In this document: positions 41,484-54,100 of the stretch, piece by piece
Position numbering within the stretch: the stretch's first letter is position 1
Layout of the letters: each line of letters opens with the position of its first letter
Source of the DNA: JAOZPE01 sp964601275
GTDB taxonomy: Bacteria; Krumholzibacteriota; Krumholzibacteriia; JAJRXK01
Direction of reading: 5' to 3'
Length of the DNA: 64,000 nt
Assembly (NCBI GenBank): GCA_964601275.1
Contig: CAZRMV010000008.1
Coordinates: forward strand, 124,001-188,000
Notes under the pieces: model-generated
Seen by the model: only the letters and a program-made list of their open reading frames with translations
The model's database searches: none
Told to the model about the DNA's origin: nothing
Translations under genes and position numbers: made by a program

Positions 41484-43112
41484 TCACCGGGTCTTCGAGG
41501 CCCCCGGGCTGGAGGTCCACCACTTGTGGATGTCGTAGAAGGGCGAGAGATTGTCCGGGGTGCAATCGTGGAAGGTCGAGCGGATGCCGACCAGGGTGTC
41601 GTAGTAGTACAGCATGGTCCAGGGTTGTTCCTCGGCGAACACCCGTTGGAATTCGTACCAGATCGACTTGGCCTTCTCCATGTCCATCTCGGCCAGCCCC
41701 TCCCGCACCAGTTCGTCCAGCCGGGGATTGGAATACCCCCCCCAGTTCATCGCCCCGTCGGTGCTGATCAAGGCAGTAGGGTCGACGCTCATCCGGCTGT
41801 TGTAGTGACCGTAGTAGACGTCGAAATCTCCCTTGCGCACCTCGGACAAGGCCGCCGACAGTTCCATCATCCGCAGTTTCACCTTGATCCCCACCCGGGC
41901 GAGGTTCTCCTGGAGGATGAGGATCCCGTTCTCCCGGACCGGATCGCCGGTGCGGGTGGTGATCGTGATCTCGAAGGGACTGCCGTCCTTTTCCACCACC
42001 TGGTCGTCGTCGGTGTCGAGGAAGCCCGCGTCCTTCAGCAGCCGCCGGGACAACTCCGGATCGTAGGTGTCCACGGGCAGGGTCGGATCGTGCGCCCAGC
42101 CGAGCGCGGGGACGATGATCGAGGCCGCGGGTTGGGCCCGTCCGAACATGAGGTTCTCGGTGAAGGCCTTCCGGTCGATGGCGTGGGAGATGGCCTGCCG
42201 CACCCGCACGTCATCGAGGAAGGGGCGGCGGAGGTTGTAGCAGAGGTATCCGAAGCGGCGACCGGACAAGGGATAGATCTTGATCTCGGGCGCGGTCTTC
42301 TTCAAGCGCGCCTCGTCCTTGGGGGCGATGCTCTCGACCATGTCCACCTCGCCCGACTCGAGCTTGAGCAGGCGGACCGTCGCCTCCGGGGTGAACTCGA
42401 AGACGATGGAATCCAGGTAGGGTTTGCCCTCGTAGTAGTAGGGGTTGCGTTCCAGCACGATCCGCTCGCCGCTCTCCCAACTCTTCACCCGGTAGGGCCC
42501 CATCCCCACCGGCTTGCGATTCATCGGCCAGCTCTCCACCCGGGTGGGGTCGAGCCCGTCCACGATATGTGCGGGTAGAAGCGGGATGTTGGCGTTGAAG
42601 AGCTGATCGCGGCTTCTCCGCCGGAACCGCATCTCGACGGTCAGGCTGTCCAGCGCGGTGCAGGACACCATGTCCACGAAGTTGCTTCGCCGGGCCGATG
42701 CGATCTGTGGATCAGTGAAGAGTTCGTAGCTGCGCTGCACGTCGTAGGCGCTGAAGGGCTCGCCGTCGCTCCACTTCAGTCCCTTGCGGATCAGAAAGCG
42801 CAGGGTCAATCCATCGTCGAGCCATTGCCAGGAAGAGGCCAGGGCCGGTTCCCACTCCAGCCGGCGGTTCAGCGACACCAGGCCCGAGTTGATGATCCCC
42901 AGGATCCGGCCGCTGTAACCGGATGTGGTGATGAGACTGTTGAGGACATCGGGTTCTCCCCCGGTCGCCACGCGCAGGGTTCCCCCGTAGCTTGGCCCGT
43001 CCACCACCGCCGGGGTCGCCGCCTTCTCCCCTCCACCCTCGGTGCCACAGGCGGACAGGGCCAGGCCGACGACGAAAAGAAGCATGAGCGGGGCGGACGA
43101 TCGGAAGCTCAT
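41484..43112 (-). CDS. ABC-type substrate-binding lipoprotein, family 5 (Opp/Dpp-like)
   Basis: A 542-residue lipoprotein with lipobox ALSACGT that should bind oligopeptides or similar solutes for an ABC importer. The mature part starts GGTLRVATGGEPDVLNSLIT and has ASSWQWLDDGLTLRFLIRKGLKWSDGEPFSAYD (read across the fold), the signature of family 5, then NPYYYEGKPYLDSIVFEF and the conserved end region. AAGGAGAGCCG precedes the ATG; a longer frame upstream has no signal peptide. No permease or ATPase genes are nearby, so it must use a transporter encoded elsewhere or act as a receptor. An 11-bp inverted repeat overlaps its predicted transcription start. Confidence 0.93.
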   Translation of the reverse strand: MSFRSSAPLMLLFVVGLALSACGTEGGGEKAATPAVVDGPSYGGTLRVATGGEPDVLNSLITTSGYSGRILGIINSGLVSLNRRLEWEPALASSWQWLDDGLTLRFLIRKGLKWSDGEPFSAYDVQRSYELFTDPQIASARRSNFVDMVSCTALDSLTVEMRFRRRSRDQLFNANIPLLPAHIVDGLDPTRVESWPMNRKPVGMGPYRVKSWESGERIVLERNPYYYEGKPYLDSIVFEFTPEATVRLLKLESGEVDMVESIAPKDEARLKKTAPEIKIYPLSGRRFGYLCYNLRRPFLDDVRVRQAISHAIDRKAFTENLMFGRAQPAASIIVPALGWAHDPTLPVDTYDPELSRRLLKDAGFLDTDDDQVVEKDGSPFEITITTRTGDPVRENGILILQENLARVGIKVKLRMMELSAALSEVRKGDFDVYYGHYNSRMSVDPTALISTDGAMNWGGYSNPRLDELVREGLAEMDMEKAKSIWYEFQRVFAEEQPWTMLYYYDTLVGIRSTFHDCTPDNLSPFYDIHKWWTSSPGASKTR

Positions 43113-43147
43113 CGGCTCTCCTTGGGCGGCAGCGAGGGACATGGGAC

Positions 43148-43176
43148 GGCGCCGTGGAGCTCTCTTCCACGGCGCC
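43148..43176. promoter_or_regulatory. Perfect inverted repeat at the solute-binding gene's start site
   Basis: GGCGCCGTGGA and its complement TCCACGGCGCC are separated by seven bases, directly after the -10 box. The position fits an operator that blocks transcription or a 5' mRNA stem. No U-tract follows, so terminator function is unlikely. Confidence 0.5.
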
Positions 43177-43179
43177 GAA

Positions 43180-43208
43180 ACCGTACACCCGCCGCCCGGC
43201 CGAGTAAA
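43180..43208 (-). promoter_or_regulatory. Candidate promoter of the solute-binding protein gene
   Basis: Minus-strand TTTACT and TACGGT are separated by 17 bases. The predicted start lies within the downstream inverted repeat. Confidence 0.45.
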
Positions 43209-43286
43209 GGCGGACCAGCGCGACCGCGGTCCCGATTCCGGGAAGGCCCGGCCCACCAGGCCTTGCCGGCCGCTCGCCGGCCCACC

Positions 43287-45923
<2,637 letters not shown>

Positions 45924-45962
45924 GGGATATCTCCTTTGGGTTGTCCTGCAGTCAATCGATCA

Positions 45963-46014
45963 CGAGCCCGGCACGGGGTGGGATCCCTGCGCCGACGGGA
46001 CTTGTCCGGGCTCG
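45963..46014 (-). promoter_or_regulatory. Stem-loop in the clpB leader
   Basis: CGAGCCCGG and CCGGGCTCG form a nine-bp stem enclosing about 34 bases, about 40 bases ahead of the clpB ATG. It could be a temperature-responsive or regulatory leader; this is an inference. Confidence 0.35.
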
Positions 46015-46061
46015 ATACGGCCGTTGGCGGGCGCGGTGGCCCGCGGGGCCGGATCCCTGCC

Positions 46062-46089
46062 AATATAAGTCCGGGAAAAGAAGGCGCAA
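46062..46089 (-). promoter_or_regulatory. Promoter of clpB
   Basis: Minus-strand TTGCGC and TATATT are separated by 16 bases. The leader is about 130 bases, unusually long. Confidence 0.5.
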
Positions 46090-46116
46090 ATCGGCCCCGG
46101 GGGCCGCGCTGCGGCC

Positions 46117-49100
46117 CTATCGCACCAGGGTGAGCTTGCGCGTGACCGGCGGCGATCCCTCCGCGCGCAGCCGCGCGAAGTACACTCCCGAGGCCACCTC
46201 GACTCCCCGCCGATCCCGTCCGTCCCAACGCACCCGGTGGAGGCCGGCGCGCAGAGGCCCCGCGACCAGGGTGCGCACGCGGCGCCCCGCCAGATCGATG
46301 ATGGAAAGCTCGACCCTCCCGCCGAAATCGTCCGGCAGTTCGAAGATGATCTCGGTGGCCGGGTTGAAGGGATTGGGAAGGTTGGGAAGAAGCCGCACCG
46401 CACCCAATGGCCGACGCGACTCTTGCCCGGTGGTCTTGCCCGCCCCCGGCGAGTACACCCCATCCCGCCGAGCGTTCGCGTGGAAGGTGGGCCAGGGCGC
46501 CTTGGTGGGATCGAAGGGCGCGCCCAGGTCCCACACGTGGATGAGACGATCCCACGAGGCCAGCACCAGGTCCACGTTGCCGTCGCCGTTGAAGTCGCAG
46601 ATCGTCGGCGTGGCCCGCACGAAACCGTCCAGCCGGATGGGGAACCCGTCGAGCAGGGTGCCGTCCTGCCGCCAGGCGTAGACCAGGCTGGGCAGGTTGT
46701 CCTGACCGCCCCCGATGCCGAAGACCACATCGAGCGCGCCGTCGCCATCGAGGTCGCCCACCACCGGGCTGCTCTCGGACAAGCCGGGCACGGTCTGCGG
46801 CCAGCCGGCCCGTTCCTGCCCTTGCGCGTCGAAGATGTGCACCCGGGCCAGGTCGGGCGCCTCGATCGCCACCGCGACGATCTCCAGGCGGCCGTCGGCC
46901 TCGAAGTCGCAGAGGGCGGGCGAAGGAGTCTGCGAGAGGAACGCGGTCGACCGCGACAGGACGTAGACCGGGAACGGTGCGAGAGGGCTTCCGTCCTTTC
47001 TCCAGACGTAGAGCGAATCCTTCTCGGACAGGGCCACGATCTCCGCCTGCCCATCCCCGTCGACGTCGCCGATCGCCGGACTGGCCAGAAAGACCGAGTC
47101 GATGCCCAGGTTCTTGGGCCAACCCGCCGCGTTGCCACTGCCGTCGCCCTTCAACGCGTAGAAGAACTCGTCGCTGCCACCCCCGAATTTCGAGCCGAAG
47201 AGGATCTCGGGCCGCCCGTCCCCGTCGACGTCGAGAAGCGCCGGCGTCGTCCGTCCGAAGATCTCCCCCACCCGTTGCGGGGCGATGGGTCCGGTCGTCG
47301 TCGAATCGCCGTCCCCGTCGGCCACTTCGCTGCCGTCGTCGTGGAAGGCGTAGGTCCAGCCCTTCACGTCGTTGGTGACGATCTCCAGCCGGCCGTCGCC
47401 ATCGAGGTCGCCGAGGACCGGAGTGGTCCACGCCTGCCCGAACATCGGCTGCGGCCACCCGGGGCGCAGCGTTCCCGCGCCGTCGTAGACGTAGATCTCG
47501 TGGGTGCTCCAGTTCTCTCCGACGATGTCGTCCGGACCCACCCCGTTCAAAGCCCCCAGGGAGACTCCCGAGGGTCCCCAGCCTCCCCCCACCGCGTTGA
47601 TCGGCCCGAAGGTCTGGGCGTCGTTGTCACCGTCGACCTTCTCCCGGCACTGTCCGTCGACCACGTAGAGGAAATCGCTGGGTACGGCCACGTCGAGCAC
47701 GCCGTCGCCGTCCACCTCGCCCACCGCCAGCGCACCGCTGGTCTCCTGCCCCATCGGCAGGGGGAAACACCCGATCTCCGGCGGAGCGGTGGACACCTGG
47801 ATCACCTTCGACGGCGGTCCGAGCAAGCCGCCCCGGTCGACCGCCTGCACCCGGTACTCGAAGGCGGTGCGCCCGGGAAGGCCTTCGTCCAGGAACACCG
47901 CGCCCGCGGTCAACACGTCCGCGTTGGCCCGGCTCCAGCTTCCGCTGCCGGCGAGCCGGCGGGATACCACGTAGCCCATCAGGTCCCGTTCGGTCGAGGC
48001 ATTCCAGCTCAGCACGATCGAGCCGGGTCCGGCCAGGCCGGGCGAAAGACCGGTCACCGCCGCGGGGGCGCGCAGATCGAAGTCGACCGAATCGACGGCT
48101 CCCCCGAAGGTGGCGAGCACCAGGCGGTAGAGCCTCGGGGCGCTCACGTCGCTCTCGACGACGGCGAAGGGATCGGCCTGGTTCACGGCGGTGCTCAAGG
48201 GGCCATCGAGGGGACCCCAGCTCCCGCCGCCGTCGAGCACCGTGGCCAAGGGATCGAGCGATCGCAGGGTTCCGGTGACCCCGGTGACCGAGGCCGCTCC
48301 GTAGTTCTTCAGGGTGAAGACCAGTTGCACGGTCTCCCCGGCGTCCACCACCCCATCGCCGTTGCCCGCGCTGTCGTCCAACCCCAGTTCCACGATCTCG
48401 ACTTCTCCATTCAGCAGATCGAGCCGCTTCTCATCGGTCCAGCTTCCGCCGCTTCCGTCGTCGAGGGCGATCGTCACCACCGCGCGGTGACCGTCCGGCG
48501 CGCCCTGGGCGGCGCGCACGGTGAAGCTTCCCGCGGCGCTGGTCAATCCTCCCGCCGCCACCGGGGGAAAGGTCGCATCCGGCGACAGCACGCTGAGCCA
48601 GGGGTCGGAGGAAGAGAGGTGCAGGTTGCCCCCGGCCACCCCGCTGGATCCCCCGTTGACCACCACCGCGGTCAATTGGACCGTCTCCCCCGCCTCGATC
48701 CTCCCGTTGCCGTTTCCGCTGGAATCGTCGATCGCAAACCCCTCCACCGAGAGTTCCGGCGATGGACCCGCAACCACCGTCACGCTGCCGGTATAGGGCC
48801 GCACGTTGCGTCCGTTGACATGGAGGGTCCAGCTGCGGGCGAGCTCGGTGGGTAAGTCGATGCGGACGGTGCCGTCGCTTCCGGTCCACCCTGCGACCAG
48901 GGGCTCGCCGGGGGTGCGGAGCACCACCGCGACCGAGTCGAGCGGCGTCCCCAGGCTGTCGGTCACCGACACCGTGATCGGGGGTGCGCCGGTCATGACG
49001 GTCGCCGGCGCATCCACCACGATTCCCTTGGGCCGCCCGGTCCACATACGCATGGCCGGATCGCCCAGCAGGGTGTAGACGAGCTGCGTCCAGCGGTCGA

Positions 49101-50994
49101 CGGAGTTGTAGAAGGTGTTCTCCGCGAACCCCAAGCGGCTCTCCAGGATCGCATCGCCCAGGCGCTGGCGCCAGCCCCGGAAGATCACCTTGTACAGCGC
49201 CTGCTGATACTCGTTGGTGGTGATATCGAAGGCGGCGCGCGCCGAGCCGATCGACGCCACCGATCCGCCGTTGGGATTTCGCAGGAAGCGTTCGAGCAGG
49301 CAGTCGAAATCGAACGCGGCCGAGTCGCAGTTGAGCGCCATCAGGACGAAGGTATCACCGCCGTTGACCAGTTGGTCGGCGTCCTGCACGAAGATGTTCG
49401 CATCGCCCACGCTCATGTTGTAGTAGAAGCCGTGGCCCACGTGATGGAACAGGCCATAGGTGCCCGAGTCGAGGTCGGCGAGCACATTGGCCTTGGTCTC
49501 CTCCACCGCCCCGGGATAGGCGGTGTGGTTCTGGTAGCGACGGGTGGCGGAAAAGCCTCCGTCCGACCAGTTGGTGATGGTGTTGAGCAGACCTTCGCTC
49601 ACGATCGCGCCGTCGCGGATGATGGTGTCCCCGGGTTGCCAATCGGCGGGAAACAGCACTTCCGCCGCGAACAAGGCGCGATCGAAACGCGGGGTGCCAG
49701 CTCCCTGCTCGTAGGCGATCACCTTGTCCACGAACACGGTGGCTTCCTGCAGGGTGGACACCGGGGCGCGTCCCACCGCCAACTCGGGAATGAAGTCGCA
49801 GAAATCCCCCGGGTCCGAACCGCTCAGGTACGGTTCGCCCAGGATCGCGTCGCCGTCGGCGTTCCAGTCGCCGTCGAGACCGGCGAAGTACAGGTCGGTG
49901 GGAATCTCCGTCGATCCCCCCGGGGGGTAGTAGGTCGAGATCAGGTGGCGGGTGGGCACGAGCTGGGTATCCCCGCCCAGCAAGACGTAGTCGACGCCCC
50001 ACTTCTCGTAGGCATCCCGCAGGTAGAGGCGGAGGGTCTCGGCCAGGTCCATTCCCTGGCGGTAGGAGGCGAGGATCTCCTCGAGGGTGACCACCAGCGC
50101 GGGCAGGCCCTGGCTCTCGCGGAAATCGGCCAGGGGCGCAAAGGCCGAGGCGAGAGCGGCCGGACAAACCACCAGGTAGCGATAGGGACCGGTTCCCAGG
50201 CTCGGGGTCTTCTGGAGGGGAAGTCCTCCCCCGGCGCGACCGGCGGTCATCGGCCCGGCGGCCACCGGGGACGAAAACGCCACGAAACGGTCGACATCGC
50301 CCGGATTGGCCACCTGCCCCCGCAGGAGGCGCCGCGCCCTCTCGATCCGCTCGTTCGACCATCGATGGGGATGGACCACCCCCGGCGGCGGGATCGCCGC
50401 CTGGAGTTCGAGCACCAGCTCGGCCCCCTCGCGCAGGACCAGCTCACCCTGGACCACGCCGAGCGGTCGCACCCGCACCTGCGCCAGGTGGGCTCCGTGC
50501 CACCATCCATCGCCCAGCACGACCACCCCCGGCGCCGGAGCGTCGTCGGCCGGCGCCGCCTCGGCGGTGATCGTCGGCGCCGGGGTCTCCCGCAGGACGC
50601 GGCGCAGGAGCCGGGGATGGGTCGAGACGGTCCGGGTGCGCCCGCCGTCGAGCCACCCGCGGCGCACCCGGGCGCCCTCGGGGAGGGCGACCATGAGGTC
50701 GATCACGGGCAGGAGGAAGTGCCCCGGTTCGGGGTCGAGACGGGCTCCCGGAAGACCCGCGAGGCTTCCGGTGGACGACGAGGTGGTGGAAAGACGGGAG
50801 AGGCCGGCGGGCAGGGCGACCCGCAGGAGGGTGGACGACCGCTCCGCCGCGACCGAAGCGCTTCCGCCCCCGCCCGGCCGGTCGCCGCGGGCGGTTGCCG
50901 GGGACATTCCTCCCAGGGCGACCAGCAGGATCCCCGCCGCCAGGATCGTGGCCACCGGCGACCTTCGGCCCCCTGTCCGCGCTCGCAGTGTCAT
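46117..50994 (-). CDS. Giant secreted C25 (gingipain-like) cysteine protease, copy 1
   Basis: A 1625-residue exported protein. A signal peptide (VATILAAGILLVALGGM) is followed by a C25 catalytic region. HHVGHGFYYNMSVG holds the catalytic His (about 521) and MALNCDSAAFDFDC the catalytic Cys (about 556), the His-Cys dyad of gingipains. Two CARDB-like Ig regions follow (about 690-980), then a fibronectin type III domain and a run of FG-GAP/VCBS repeats (DVDGDGRPEILFG and similar) that fold into a beta propeller. The last 90 residues carry NPFNPATEIIFEL, VRWDGRDRRGVEVASGVYFA and RKLTLVR, a FlgD-like sorting tail. The ATG has GAGGTG ahead; one nine codons upstream lacks a site. It follows a paralogue. 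Confidence 0.9.
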   Translation of the reverse strand: MTLRARTGGRRSPVATILAAGILLVALGGMSPATARGDRPGGGGSASVAAERSSTLLRVALPAGLSRLSTTSSSTGSLAGLPGARLDPEPGHFLLPVIDLMVALPEGARVRRGWLDGGRTRTVSTHPRLLRRVLRETPAPTITAEAAPADDAPAPGVVVLGDGWWHGAHLAQVRVRPLGVVQGELVLREGAELVLELQAAIPPPGVVHPHRWSNERIERARRLLRGQVANPGDVDRFVAFSSPVAAGPMTAGRAGGGLPLQKTPSLGTGPYRYLVVCPAALASAFAPLADFRESQGLPALVVTLEEILASYRQGMDLAETLRLYLRDAYEKWGVDYVLLGGDTQLVPTRHLISTYYPPGGSTEIPTDLYFAGLDGDWNADGDAILGEPYLSGSDPGDFCDFIPELAVGRAPVSTLQEATVFVDKVIAYEQGAGTPRFDRALFAAEVLFPADWQPGDTIIRDGAIVSEGLLNTITNWSDGGFSATRRYQNHTAYPGAVEETKANVLADLDSGTYGLFHHVGHGFYYNMSVGDANIFVQDADQLVNGGDTFVLMALNCDSAAFDFDCLLERFLRNPNGGSVASIGSARAAFDITTNEYQQALYKVIFRGWRQRLGDAILESRLGFAENTFYNSVDRWTQLVYTLLGDPAMRMWTGRPKGIVVDAPATVMTGAPPITVSVTDSLGTPLDSVAVVLRTPGEPLVAGWTGSDGTVRIDLPTELARSWTLHVNGRNVRPYTGSVTVVAGPSPELSVEGFAIDDSSGNGNGRIEAGETVQLTAVVVNGGSSGVAGGNLHLSSSDPWLSVLSPDATFPPVAAGGLTSAAGSFTVRAAQGAPDGHRAVVTIALDDGSGGSWTDEKRLDLLNGEVEIVELGLDDSAGNGDGVVDAGETVQLVFTLKNYGAASVTGVTGTLRSLDPLATVLDGGGSWGPLDGPLSTAVNQADPFAVVESDVSAPRLYRLVLATFGGAVDSVDFDLRAPAAVTGLSPGLAGPGSIVLSWNASTERDLMGYVVSRRLAGSGSWSRANADVLTAGAVFLDEGLPGRTAFEYRVQAVDRGGLLGPPSKVIQVSTAPPEIGCFPLPMGQETSGALAVGEVDGDGVLDVAVPSDFLYVVDGQCREKVDGDNDAQTFGPINAVGGGWGPSGVSLGALNGVGPDDIVGENWSTHEIYVYDGAGTLRPGWPQPMFGQAWTTPVLGDLDGDGRLEIVTNDVKGWTYAFHDDGSEVADGDGDSTTTGPIAPQRVGEIFGRTTPALLDVDGDGRPEILFGSKFGGGSDEFFYALKGDGSGNAAGWPKNLGIDSVFLASPAIGDVDGDGQAEIVALSEKDSLYVWRKDGSPLAPFPVYVLSRSTAFLSQTPSPALCDFEADGRLEIVAVAIEAPDLARVHIFDAQGQERAGWPQTVPGLSESSPVVGDLDGDGALDVVFGIGGGQDNLPSLVYAWRQDGTLLDGFPIRLDGFVRATPTICDFNGDGNVDLVLASWDRLIHVWDLGAPFDPTKAPWPTFHANARRDGVYSPGAGKTTGQESRRPLGAVRLLPNLPNPFNPATEIIFELPDDFGGRVELSIIDLAGRRVRTLVAGPLRAGLHRVRWDGRDRRGVEVASGVYFARLRAEGSPPVTRKLTLVR

Positions 50995-51148
50995 TCCCAC
51001 CTCGGTGGTGCTGTCGACCATGGGAGCCCGCGGAGACCGGGAGATCTCCAGGCAGTCGACGGATCGCCCGGTCGAGGGTAATGCGACGGCCCGCCCCGGT
51101 CCAGCCGGAACGGGCCCTCCGCATTCCCCCCCGTGGATCCGGTGCGCC

Positions 51149-54100
51149 CTACTTCGCCAGGGTCATCTTCACACTCTGCACCTGGCCACCCAGGCTCACC
51201 CGCGCAAAGTAGACCCCCGAGGACACGGTGCAACCGTTGGCGTCCCGGCCATCCCAGCGGACCTGTTGGCGTCCGGCGGGAAGCGGCCGCGCGAGCAGGC
51301 CCTTCACCCTCCGTCCGGCGAGATCGTACACCTCGACCACCGTCGGCACGCCGTCCATTCCGGCCGGAATGTCGAAGGAGATGACCGTGACCGGATTGAA
51401 CGGGTTCGGGGTGTTCTGGTGCAGCACCAGGCGCGCGGGAGCGGCCCCGGGAATCCTTGGATCGATGGAGGTCGCCAGCGGCTCCTGGTAGACCCCGGTG
51501 CGTTCGTAGTTGCCCTGGAAGGTGGGCCAGGGCAGCAGCGCGGGATGGTAGGCGCCGGGCAGATCCCAGACGTGCAGGAGGTTGTCGTATCCCGCCAGCA
51601 GCAGGTCGACGTCGCCGTCCTGGTCGAAGTCGGCCAGGGCCGGCGTGCCCCAGGGACTTCCCGCCAGGGAGATGGGGAAGCCGGCTACCGGACTGCCATC
51701 GGCCTTGAAGGCGTAGACGATGTTGGGTTGGTCCTCCCCTCCCGCGGCGAAGACGATGTCGGGAATCCCATCACCGTCCATGTCGCCGACGATCGGCGAG
51801 GAGCGCGAGAACGAGGCTAGCTTCTGGGGCCATCCGGGCAGGGGGGTTCCGTCGTAGTCGAGCACCCACAGGTCGGCGTCGGTGCGCGAGAGCACGCTGA
51901 CCCCGATCATCTCCAGCTCGGGATCGGCGTCCATGTTGCCCACGGCGATCGAGGGGGTCTTGCCGTTGAGGTTCCCGCTGTTGCTCTTGAAGAACTGCGG
52001 ATACCCGGGGAAGTTGCTCCCATCGGGCTCCCAGATGTAAAGGGTGTCGTTCTCGCACGGGGTGATCAATTCGACGATCCCGTCCCGGTCGAGGTCGGCG
52101 ATGGTCACCGTGCTGGTGGTGTAGCCGTTGGGTCCCAGGTTCTTCGGCCAACCCGGAGCCTGCGAACCGTCCGCCTTGAACGCGTACACCATGTTGTCGG
52201 TAGTGCCGTCGCGCCAGTTGGTGCCGAAGATCATCTCCCGGGCGCCATCGCCGTCGAGGTCGTAGAGGCTGATGGTCGAGCGGTTGAAGATCTCCCCGCT
52301 GCGCACGTGGAAGACGCCGTTGGTCGCCGGGTTCCCGTCGCCGTCCAGCACCTCGGTGCCGTCGGGGTTCCAGGCGTAGGTCTTTCCCCCGGTGGTGTTC
52401 ACCACGATCTCCGGAGCGCCGTCCCCGTCGATGTCGCCGACGGACAACGAGGCCCAATGGTGGCTGCCGGTGTTCTGCGGCCAACCCGGCATCACGCTGC
52501 CGTCGTTGTCATAGACATAGGTCTCGGTGGAATCCCACGAACCGGCCAGGATCTCCGGGGCCGGGTCCGCGTCGAGATTGGCCAGGGTGATGCCCGCGAA
52601 GCTGAAGTTCGAGGCGCGCCCGTTGATGGGCCCCAGGGTCTGCGGATCCCCGTCCCCGTCGACCAACTGGTTCGCGTTGGCGTCGACCGCGTAGACCAGG
52701 TGGCTGCCGACCACCGCAAACAGGGTTCCGTCCCCGCGGATGTCTCCCACCGCCAGCGCGCCCTCGACCGTCGAGTTGGTCGGCAAGGGGAAGGCGGTGT
52801 TCAGCTCGGGCGGAGCGGTGCTGGCCGAGATCACCGCGGTCGGGACGCTCTCGATCCCCGACGAATCGACCGTGGCCACCTGGTAGTAGTACCGGGTGAG
52901 CGTCTGCAGATTGTCGTCGCGGTAGAATCCCGAGCCCACCACCACGTCGGGTTCGATCTCCACGAAGGGGCCCGTCGGGGCGTCGCTCCGGTAGATGCGG
53001 TAGCCGAAGATGTGGTCCTGGGGAGTCGGCGACCATTCTAGCGCGATGGTGGTCGGGCCCAGGTCGGTGTTGGCCACCGGAGCCATCGGCGGAAGCGGAT
53101 CGCGCAATTCCATCCAGTGTTTCCACAGATGCCCCTTGGCGTCGGTCAACACCACGTACATCCAGTTCTCCATCGTGGTGTCGCTCTCGCTCACCACGAA
53201 GGGCGTCGTTCCGAAAGCCTTCTGCTTCAGGCCCAGATCGCCCCAGGAATCGATGCCCTGGATGAGGGTGATGTTGGTGGAGACGATGAGCTGTCCGGAA
53301 AGTCCGGTGAGGATCCCGTCGCCATAGTTCTCCACCTCCAGTTTCAGCTCGATCGGCTCGCCGGGCTGGATGATCCCGTCCCCGTTGCCGGTCACCGAAT
53401 CGTCGACCACCAGGCGCACCACCTGCGGCTCGGGAGCGACCACCTTGAGTTCGACCGGGTCGGTCCAGGTGTCCACCCCGTCGGTGCTCTCCAGTTCGAA
53501 GGCGAGGGTCGTGCCGTCCTGGATCGTGGGGTCGAGGACCACGGTCACCGGATCGGCCGGATCCAGGGCGCCGGCGCCGGCAAGATCGCCCACCGTGATC
53601 ACCGAATCGGTGATGGCCGCGCCCGGTGCGTCCACCGCGCGTAGCACCGCGCTCACTCCGAAAGCCCCAGTGCCGTCTCCGTTGTTCTGGAAGTGGAAGA
53701 ACCAGTTGATGGTCTCCCCGGCGTCCGCCCGACCGTCGCCGGTCGGTCCGTCATCGACGGTGAGCGCCGATGCGGTGACGTGGGCTCCCAGCGCGGGAGT
53801 CACATCGAGGGTTCCGGTATACGGCTGCAGGTTCTGCCCCGCCACGACGACGCTCGCCGTACCCAGGCTGGTGGGATGGAAGGGAAGAACCGCCTGGCCG
53901 GTACTGTCGGTGACCGCGGTGACGTATTCATCCCCGATCTTGTGGAGGGTCACCGAAGCGCCCGCCACCGGCACGCCGGAGGTGGTCACACTGACGGTGA
54001 CCTGGGTGGTTCCCAGCGGCACCGAGGCGGGCAGAGCGACCGCCGCCGTCAAAGGCGCCCGTCGCCAGATCTGCAGCGCCGGATCGCCCAGCAGGGTGTA

